A stretch of 64,000 nucleotides of DNA from Forficula auricularia (lineage: Eukaryota > Arthropoda > Insecta > Dermaptera > Forficulidae), in NCBI GenBank assembly GCA_024734495.1, contig JALMQS010000075.1, positions 4,944,832 to 5,008,831 of the forward strand. The letters run 5' to 3'. Position 1 is the stretch's first letter. The number at the start of each line of letters is the position of its first letter. This document shows positions 57,538 to 64,000 of this stretch, one piece after another. The notes beneath the pieces were generated by a model, which was not told the origin of the DNA, searched no databases, and saw only the letters and a list, made by a program, of their open reading frames with translations. Both the position numbers and the translations under genes were made by a program.

Positions 57538-57596
57538 GAGTTTACAAGTTAATACTAATTATTCAATATTAATCATTAGTATTAACTTGTAAACTC

Positions 57597-57627
57597 CTGA
57601 TGATGGACTAATAATCCGAAATATATT
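57597..57627 (+). ncRNA. Hammerhead-like ribozyme motif (right arm)
   Basis: CTGATGA (57597-57603), extra T, GGA/TCC stem II, GAAA (57618-57621), TATATT. Same core as the opposed copy. Confidence 0.5.
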
Positions 57628-57779
57628 GTGTTTGTATAAACCTCTTTGAGTTTTATTTCATTCACTGTGAAACTACACACCCTTTACTCTATTAATTAAC
57701 ATCATGTTTCACCTAAAACCTACACCACTTTCCATAAGAAAAATTTATTTTTTCTATTTAGATCTTTAAAACTGAGCAT

Positions 57780-58000
57780 TTAATGGTAGGCAGTCCAAGG
57801 ATAAATAAAAAAATGATTCTCAATAAAAGTACATTTATTAGAAACTGACGTTTCGGAGGATCTTTCCTCCTTCTTCAAGGTACAAAGGGTCAATGAAGGA
57901 AGCATTTAACGAAATGTCAGTTCAAAAGTATGAAAAATAAAAATTTTTCCAATAAATCTTCTTTTATTGGGATTGATCTTTTTACTTATACTTGGAATGA
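57780..58000. repeat. PLE end fragment
   Basis: The minus strand at 57847-57879 has CTTGAAGA (one extra base in the core), GGAGG/CCTCC stem II, GAAACGTC. ggcagtccaaggata and flanks match other PLE ends. 58001-58800 shows no gene. Confidence 0.5.
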
Positions 58001-58819
58001 CTTCCATTCAATCCTCAGTTTTATATCTATCTGTCTTCGAGAAAAAACATATACCTAATATATTACATATCGTCGTTGATCTTACAAAACCTCGTAAGTC
58101 CGTTTTTTGGTCAAATAATTATTATACGTTTATACCGACCAACTTTTCACGTCGCATCTGTCTATTGAAACCTTATTATTCTATACCAATTTAATTTTCC
58201 ACTACGGACGGACAAATAAAAAATATTGCATTGTATTTGTATGTATTGTTGTTTAAAATGTTTTTTCTTGTTTTCTGGCAATCAAAGAATTTAGAACTTA
58301 CTATGTTTTGTAAGATGAGCGACGATATTCAAGTTTGATGTGGTTGAAAATAAAATAATAATTCATCTAAATTCTTAAGTAACAAAACAAACAATACTGT
58401 AACCATGGACGTAGTTGTGTGGGAGCAAGGGGGCAGTACCCCTACCTACGAAACTAAGTGCTCCCTCTAGAAAAATCGAAACTCCATTATTATGTGCCAT
58501 CACTTATGTATTTCTCATTAAATTATTTTGATACTTCCAAAATTTCTCAATTCTACTAAAAAGTTAGTTGATCTCTAATCGGATTACCGAAATGGATGGC
58601 TTGTGATGGCTAATCAGCTGCCTGGCTGCCCCCTTAGGAAAACTCCCTAACTACGCCAATGACTGTAACACGGAAAAATAGCATATTTGTTGATTTTCAG
58701 GAAAATATACCCACGCCTGAAGTAGCATTCCATATAGTTGTTATACCCTTCAAAAATAGAAGTTTTTATTCTTTGAATTAAATGTAAAAAGATATATTTT
58801 TTAGAAAATTTATCAACAA

Positions 58820-59030
58820 AGTGGATATTGATGAGGCAGTCCAAAAAAAGAAGAAGATAATTTACGCTATCTTTTTATTCATAAAACCGACGTTTCGGAG
58901 GCTATTTCCCTCCTTCTTCAGAGTTTTGAAAAGTCAAATTATCTTCTTCTTTTTTTGGACTGCTTCATCGATATCCACTTAATTCACTTATCAGTCCGTC
59001 TCCAAAAATTACTCCAATTTTATCAACAAA
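58820..59030. mobile_element. PLE-like foldback fragment
   Basis: gcagtccaaaaaaagaagaa and ttcttctttttttggactgc flank a hammerhead-like core. 58975-59020 matches 62488-62545 inverted (gtaatttttggagacggac). Confidence 0.65.
58889..58921 (-). ncRNA. Hammerhead-like ribozyme motif (PLE)
   Basis: CTGAAGA, extra A, 5-bp stem II GGAGG/CCTCC, GAAA, CGTC. ACGT is self-complementary and predicted cleavage follows GTC. Confidence 0.6.
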
Positions 59031-59213
59031 TTTAAATGTATGTATGCATATGGTCATACATTTCAGTGGGTCTGCTGTGAGCTGGAGTATCCCCTCCCCT
59101 GAATGAATAGGCTTCAAGTAATAAAAGAAATATAAATACTTGAAATTTTAAAATTTAATTTTTATAAAAGAAAAAAATTGTTTTTCAAAAGAGATATTAA
59201 AATAATTACATAC

Positions 59214-59657
59214 TTATGCATATATGTTTTAATGCGTTGTGCTGTTTCTTCAAGATCTTCTCTACTCATATTTCTAGGTATGTTGCCTAGAGAATGCTCT
59301 TTGTTTGACCATGAGTCCTCTTTTTCATTGTCATTGTCAATATCTTTATCAATATTTATTTCCTTAATTTGTAGGTGAACAATTTTATCTTTCAATCCTG
59401 ACTCACTTTGATAGATATTTTGGAAATTTTCCTGTTGTGAACTTGTTGGGACATTTTCTAAGTGTTTTTCTTGGGACTGTTGATTTAAAGAATCAACCGA
59501 AATTGCTTGGCTTATAGCAGGATGTTTTCGACGTCGACGAGGAGGAGGAATTGGTGTTTTGTCTTCTGGATCAGCAACAGTTAAAACTTCAGTGGTCCAG
59601 CCTGATGAATTTGTAGTATAAACATTTAGGGGTTCACCGATATCCTCCTTTGATAAA
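59214..59657 (-). CDS. Unrecognised Pro/acidic-rich protein, large exon with PPPRRRR motif
   Basis: A 444-nt exon between a ttttttag acceptor and a CATAA|GTATGT donor carries 147 codons with no stop. It opens LSKEDIGEPLNVYTTNSSGW, then has a proline/arginine patch KTPIPPPRRRRKHPA, a Gln/Ser-rich middle, an acidic-polar run with NIDKDIDNDNEK, and a helical-looking end, SREDLEETAQRIKTYMHK. Proline next to an Arg cluster resembles an SH3-type ligand or a basic localisation patch; this is inference. No folded domain is recognised. The composition suggests a disordered adaptor or the cytoplasmic tail of a membrane protein. Codon use is ordinary for the region, and splice phase on both sides (phase 2) agrees with the neighbouring exons. 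Confidence 0.8.
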
Positions 59658-59706
59658 CTAAAAAATTTTCATGAAAATATATTAATTGTTGAAAATTGTC
59701 CTTTAA

Positions 59707-60317
59707 GGGGGTTCGGGGCTGTTTATCATTTTTATAAGAAAATTCTCAAATTTTTACCATCGAATGAATCATTGATGTATTAAATATTTATTCCCGAAAT
59801 TTTAAGTTGACCGTCTGTCCCATTATCGAGAAATAATTTATTGAAAAGTGTCCTTTTTACATAGAAGTAAATGGACCGAGCTTTTAAAAGGGCTATAACT
59901 TCTATATAAATTATACCATTTTCATCAAATTTTTATAGATCAATAATTTAACTTTTATGAATCGAATGGTACATTTTCCAATAGATTTGACAGTTTAGTT
60001 AATTAGTTATTCATAAATGTAAAAAATAAAAAGTTATTTGCAGCCAAAAGAATATAACAAAAGCATTAGTGTAGAATTCCAACTCTATTTCTTGAAATCG
60101 TTTTTGTGTTAAATAAATGTTTTTGTAATGAGAAAAAATTTATCTCAATATTATTTTTATTAATATTATCAAAACAAAGATGTTTATTAGAAATTAACCA
60201 TAATATTATTAACAATTTTTTTTATTAAAAAATTTAGTAGGTAGACGTTGTCACTCTGCAGAAATACAAAAGATTTTTTCGAAGATCAACCAGATTGATA
60301 AGCTGTCACGAACTCCC
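59707..60317. mobile_element. TTAA-type DNA element (611 bp)
   Basis: GGGGGTTCGGGGCTGTTTAT and, inverted, GGGAGTTCGTGACAGCTTAT are flanked by TTAA (59703-59706, 60318-60321). TTAA targets are used by piggyBac and Kolobok elements; class not resolved. It lies in an intron of the minus-strand gene. Confidence 0.6.
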
Positions 60318-60417
60318 TTAAAAGAATATTTAGACTAAATCTAAATTTTATTAACAATAGGAAAGCTTATTATTATACATACAATAAGCGACGTGTTCTG
60401 ATGTGGCCATCCACTTG

Positions 60418-61134
60418 ACTTTACCATACAACCTGGCCCCTCACTTATATTTAATATTTAATAAAATTATTTATAATCATATAGGGAAGGGGGTTTTTGC
60501 ATTTTTAGACTCCTGGGGGCCCACTGATTATGTATACAAAATTTGATTGAGTTTGGTACAAGAGCCTATATTTTCATATTTTGACCCCCCGAGTTTGGTA
60601 AATGGCCAAAAATTTTTATTTTTTGACCCTACACCCCCCCTCCCCATTTTGGGCGGTTAGTTTTCTCATTTTTAGACTTCTGGGGTCCCACTGATTGTGT
60701 ATACAAAATTTGGTTGAGTTTGCTCAAATGGCCAGGATTTTTAATTTTTAAACCCCCCTCCACCCCCCTTAATTTTGAGTCGATATGCACCAAAATCTAA
60801 TCAACCCTTAATCTCAATGGACCAAAACTACGTGTCAAATTTGGCTTCGATATTCACTCTAGTTTTTAAGCTAGCTCGTCCATAAAAATTTGGTAACGCA
60901 CAGATACAGATTAACTAACAGACATTTTGACAAAACAATTATTTATATTTATATAATATAATTTTTTCGATGTTCACTTATTAGGGCTTTTTTGTAGACC
61001 GAAATGCCATGGTTTCGCTCAATTTTTTTAATCAAAATATTTTCAGCCGTTTTTGAGATATTTCGAAAAAAAGAAGGAGAAAACCACTTTTTTCATGCAA
61101 GATTACAATACTTGATCATACCCTGTATGGTAGT
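60418..61134. mobile_element. Family G element, copy 2
   Basis: It is the inverted counterpart of 33976-34623 along its whole length (tttttaagctagctcgtcc; gaaatgccatggtttcgctc). It begins ACTTTACCATACA and ends near TGTATGGTAGT. Poly(C) tracts separate its modules. It lies in an intron of the minus-strand gene region. Confidence 0.7.
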
Positions 61135-61189
61135 AACAATTCAATATAAAGCGGCTCAAAAGTACCATCAAAACTACGATTTTTCGCTC

Positions 61190-61500
61190 TCAATTGTTTT
61201 TTTTTTTTTTTGTAATGGTATCGATACAAGAAGAAGTTGCATCCAAAAAGTACAATCTCTGTGGAGGACTCTTGACTCTTTTATCAAAAAAAGAAGAAAG
61301 AATTTCAAGTATATCTGAGTTGAAGGTATCTATGGATGCGAGTCTTGAAAGATTGAAGGTTATATTTAGCTGGGAAGACGGACACGAGAAGTGAGTTCTA
61401 GTCACTAGAAGTTCTAGGGATAAACGAAATAACAAATGAGTTTGTTCGGTTAGTATCTAATTTAATTGCAAAGGTTTCAAAGGAAGGCGGGCGTCGCAGC
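61190..61500. repeat. Family J repeat
   Basis: It matches 25185-25450 (acaagaagaagttgcatcca; cttgaaagattgaaggttat; agctgggaagacgg). A short frame (MDASLERLKVIFSWEDG) parallels GVGLERLKFICCWEDG at 25.3 kb, so the ancestor may have been coding. Confidence 0.5.
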
Positions 61501-62592
61501 TAGTGAAATGACTAAAAATAAATTTTTTTGATGATCTCATTGATCTGATGTGAGCTGAAATGCCCACAAAATTTGGTGACTCAGATACTTTGACGAAATA
61601 ATTAAAATCTTTTAAAAAATCACTTTTATGATGTGCAATATATAAGGTAGTTTGTAGTTCTTTACGCCATGATTCTACTCAACAATTTTAATCAATATTG
61701 CTTAAGCCTTTTTTGAAATATTTTGAAAAAAGTAAGCAAATTAAAAGATTTTTTTTCCTTCACGATTATAATACATGACCAATAGTGTGGTCCTTATTTT
61801 GGTTATTTTCTCATTTTTACAGAGGCCATATGGTTCGAAATAAATAAAACAAAAATATCCCTCAAGTTTCAAGTCTCTATCTCAATTTTTAGGCTTTGCC
61901 CCACAGCGATGCAAGTTTCCCATCTAAATAACATGGGGATTTTGGCATTGAACGACCAATTTTTTATTCCGACCAAAGTAATGGTTCAAAAAATTTGAAA
62001 CTCTTATATAGACTTTATCCTTATAATAGTAGCTATCCCTCAGAATCTTTACAGATTTTTAGCTATTATAATTTTGGAATCTATAACTTACTAACCCTAA
62101 GTTAAAGCTGTATTTTATCTAGCTGTAACTGCAAAATTATAATAGCTAAAAATTTGTAAAAATTCTGAAGCATTACTATTATAAGAATAAAGTTTACAGA
62201 ATTTCAAATTTTTTAAACCATTACGTTGGCTAGAATAAAAAAATTAACTTTCAATGCTAAAAAAAACCCCATATTATTTAGTTAGGAACTTGCATCGCTG
62301 TGCATTAAAATTGAGATAAAGACTTGAAACTTGGGGAATATTTTTTTATTTATTTATTTCGAACCATATGAGCCTCCGTCACCGTAAAAATGAGAAAATG
62401 CCCAAAATAAGGACCACCCCGAGGGGTGACCCGCGATTGGAAGTAGGTGTACACCTCTTTGGAAGTATTTTGGAAGTACTTGGAAATAAGATTGGAGTAA
62501 TTTTTGGAGACGGACTGATAAGTGAATTAAAGTGGATATCGATGAAGTCAAAAAAAGAAGATAATTTACACTATCTTTTTATTCATAAAACC

Positions 62593-62636
62593 GACATTTC
62601 GGAGAGGCTATTCCCTCCTTCTTCAGGGTTTTGAAA
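62593..62636 (-). ncRNA. Hammerhead-like ribozyme motif (PLE)
   Basis: CTGAAGA, extra A, GGAG/CTCC stem II with a long loop, GAAA, TGTC (one change from CGTC). The opposed plus copy at 62688-62716 has GGAAG for GAAA and is dead. Confidence 0.45.
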
Positions 62637-62790
62637 AGTCAGTGAAGGAATGCCGCATTGGATTTCCTTCAATGACTTTTCAAAACCCTGAAGAAGGAGA
62701 CAATAGCCTCGGAAGCGTCGGTTTTATGAATAAAAAGATAGTGTAAATTATCTTCTTCTTTTTGGACTGCCTCATCGATATCCACTTAAG

Positions 62791-62973
62791 TACTTGGAAA
62801 TATTTGGAAGTACTTGGAAATATTTGAAAGTACTTGGAAATATTTGGAAGTACTTGGGAATCTTTGGAAGTACTTTAAAATATTTGGAAGTGCTTGGAAA
62901 TATTGGAAGTAATCAGAAATATTTGGAATTACTTGGAAATATTTGGAAGTACTTGGAAATATTTGGAAGTACA
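62791..62973. repeat. Tandem repeat of 20 bp, about nine copies
   Basis: The unit is tacttggaaatatttggaag with point changes. Part of the array lies at 62459-62490, so the PLE foldback probably inserted into the array. Confidence 0.8.
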
Positions 62974-63077
62974 AGTAGAAGTAGGTGTACAGCATATTAG
63001 GTCGCAATTCACCCTTGGACCACCCTAATGACCATACTTTGTATGGTATATAAAAAATTTAAGCTATTAAGTGAAAA

Positions 63078-63326
63078 GCTTATTTTTCAGCAGTTTTTTA
63101 ATTTTAAATGGTGGTTTTTTAAATTTATCAAAATATTTCCGAATCACAACATATATCTATATTTATAAAAATTCTTCAACTTAATTTATTGTCTAACCAT
63201 ACCTAAAAATCTATTATTCAATTTACACAAAAAATGGTCTGCTGAAGAAGGAATATTGTACAAGATTTCCGAAATATTTGGACAAATTAAAAAAAAACAC
63301 CATTTAAAATTAAAAAATAAGCTTTT
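63078..63326. repeat. Inverted repeat, arms about 65 bp
   Basis: 63078-63145 and 63263-63326 pair (aagcttattttt against aaaaataagctt; aattttaaatggtg against caccatttaaaatt). Confidence 0.65.
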
Positions 63327-63719
63327 TATTTAATACCTATAAGAATCCTCAGCACCACCCTGAATCGAGAAAAAATTTAAGTGAATTAAATTACCACTTG
63401 ACCAGAAGAAGCCTGTTAAAAAAATACATTTAAAATCGTGTTACTATAAAATCTCATTAAACACTCACTGTTGACTCCATAATTATAGCATGTCTTTATA
63501 AATATTAAACACGTAAAAATGAAAGTGTGTTTCTATGAATAGAGCGAGTCAAAGGTGGGCGAAAAGAAACTCCTATTTATCTGCCGATAAATTAATTACA
63601 TGACAGCTTTACATGCATATTGTTATATTTTACGATAATTCTCAAATTAATCAAATAATTATACTTTCACTTAAAAAACAAACAAACATGGGATCTGAAT
63701 GTAAAAAAATTTCACACAC

Positions 63720-63772
63720 CTGTGAGTTGCATTTAGCGAATGTTTTGTAGATATTTTTTCCGCTGGAATCAT
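63720..63772 (-). CDS. Unrecognised Pro/acidic-rich protein, most 5' exon seen
   Basis: On the minus strand a tttttttag acceptor precedes a 53-nt exon ending at a CAG|GTGTGT donor. Read in phase 0 it gives MIPAEKISTKHSLNATH and two extra bases (AG), exactly the phase required by the next exon. The ATG directly after the acceptor could be the start codon or an internal Met; the gene probably continues beyond the window edge. A second possible first exon (ATG with four codons and a gtgagt donor) lies near 63450-63470, and an 18-nt segment flanked by AG and GT at 63395-63412 would be a frame-neutral microexon. Neither can be proved without transcripts. Confidence 0.5.
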
Positions 63773-63885
63773 CTAAAAAAAAAACATAGTATTTCATCAT
63801 TCGCGTCCATATTTTATTAAATATTTTAAAATCGCAGGGAAGTGGAGAAAAAATTAAACAACAGAGTTAGTTATTCAATTTCCCA

Positions 63886-63917
63886 GACGTTTCGTCACTT
63901 TATTGAGACTTCATCAG
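63886..63917 (-). ncRNA. Hammerhead-like ribozyme motif (PLE)
   Basis: CTGATGA, extra A, stem II GTC/GAC with a further C-G pair after a mismatch, GAAA, CGTC. All core positions are present. A (CACT)n tract follows at 63955-63975. Confidence 0.55.
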
Positions 63918-64000
63918 TGGCTCATCTATATATATAAAATTATTTGCCCGATACACTCACTCACTCACTCACTAACTCATCAAAACAGCCAGAACCACTG

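Larger units (their letters stand above)
57435..57710. mobile_element. PLE-like foldback with two opposed hammerhead-like motifs
   Basis: Arms of about 130 bp (gggtgtgtagtttcgcagtg and its complement) meet around ttattcaatattaatcatta. It is related to 9237-9610. Confidence 0.75.
62420..63017. mobile_element. hAT-type MITE with 8-bp duplication, itself carrying a PLE foldback
   Basis: It starts CGAGGGGTGACCCGCGA and ends gcaattcacccttg. GACCACCC lies on both sides (62412-62419, 63018-63025). The ends match the 143-bp hAT MITE at 55470. 62520-62790 is an inserted PLE palindrome and 62791-62973 is a 20-bp tandem repeat. Confidence 0.75.
61790..63026. mobile_element. Family H palindromic Tc1/mariner-like element, invaded by a hAT MITE
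   Basis: tagtgtggtccttattttgg at the left pairs with ccaaaataaggaccaccc near 62400. The arms are about 270 bp and the centre is near 62095. The right terminus is split by the hAT element, and caccctaatg resumes at 63021. Confidence 0.7.

Noticed and set aside
63395..63412. 18-nt microexon in the minus-strand gene
   Set aside because: AG and GT boundaries fit and it would keep frame, but so short a match is expected by chance; mentioned only as a possibility.
1..64000. CRISPR array or bacterial operon
   Set aside because: Intron-bearing genes and animal transposons exclude a prokaryotic reading, and the tandem repeats lack unique spacers.

Overview
This is an AT-rich, intron-bearing animal (arthropod, most likely insect) genomic window containing two 100-base scaffold gaps. 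The insect call rests on the style of the SLC22 transporter, the Jockey-type LINE remnant, the Penelope, Tc1/mariner, pogo, hAT and Harbinger-type repeats, and the lack of any operon-like gene packing. Well under 5% of the window is recognisable coding sequence. Almost all the open reading frames longer than 60 codons are repeat DNA or noise.

Genes. (1) On the plus strand, five exons between 38.5 and 47.2 kb encode the C-terminal half (about 293 residues, TM7 to TM12) of an SLC22-type organic cation/carnitine transporter of the major facilitator superfamily. All splice phases agree. The N-terminal half was not found. (2) On the minus strand, at least six exons between 63.8 and 49.5 kb encode about 405 residues of a polar, Pro/Ser/acidic-rich protein that I do not recognise. 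All phases agree and one intron has a GC-AG boundary. Genes 1 and 2 converge tail to tail. (3) On the minus strand at 31.7 kb there is a likely first coding exon with a signal peptide, below a GC-rich promoter-like segment. Its later exons were not found.

Repeats by region. 0-1 kb: small inverted and direct repeats. 2.0-8.2 kb: a complete non-autonomous LTR retrotransposon with 1.37-kb LTRs, a CTTT target duplication and a GC-rich interior. 9-17 kb: nested palindromic elements, a Penelope-like element (PLE) remnant with a GIY-YIG endonuclease, long-TIR DNA elements and a broken Tc1 transposase. 18-36 kb: hairpin-headed MITEs, pogo-like and Harbinger-like MITEs, LINE tails and a GC-rich repeat. 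40-46 kb: a tRNA-derived SINE and, inside SLC22 introns, a mariner-like element with plant Stowaway-like ends and a Jockey LINE fragment. 47-64 kb: hAT and TTAA-type MITEs, plus a 2.4-kb intronic inverted repeat.

The main pattern is that PLE-like repeats carry at least eleven hammerhead-ribozyme-like motifs with the core intact (CUGANGA, stem II, GAAA, a short self-complementary stem III, UH) and about ten decayed ones. They fall into several sequence subfamilies. They usually occur as head-to-head inverted pairs and, at 31.2 kb, as an 81-bp tandem pair. Most have one unpaired base between A9 and stem II, which departs from the textbook core. Long inverted repeats (foldback structures) are unusually dense throughout.
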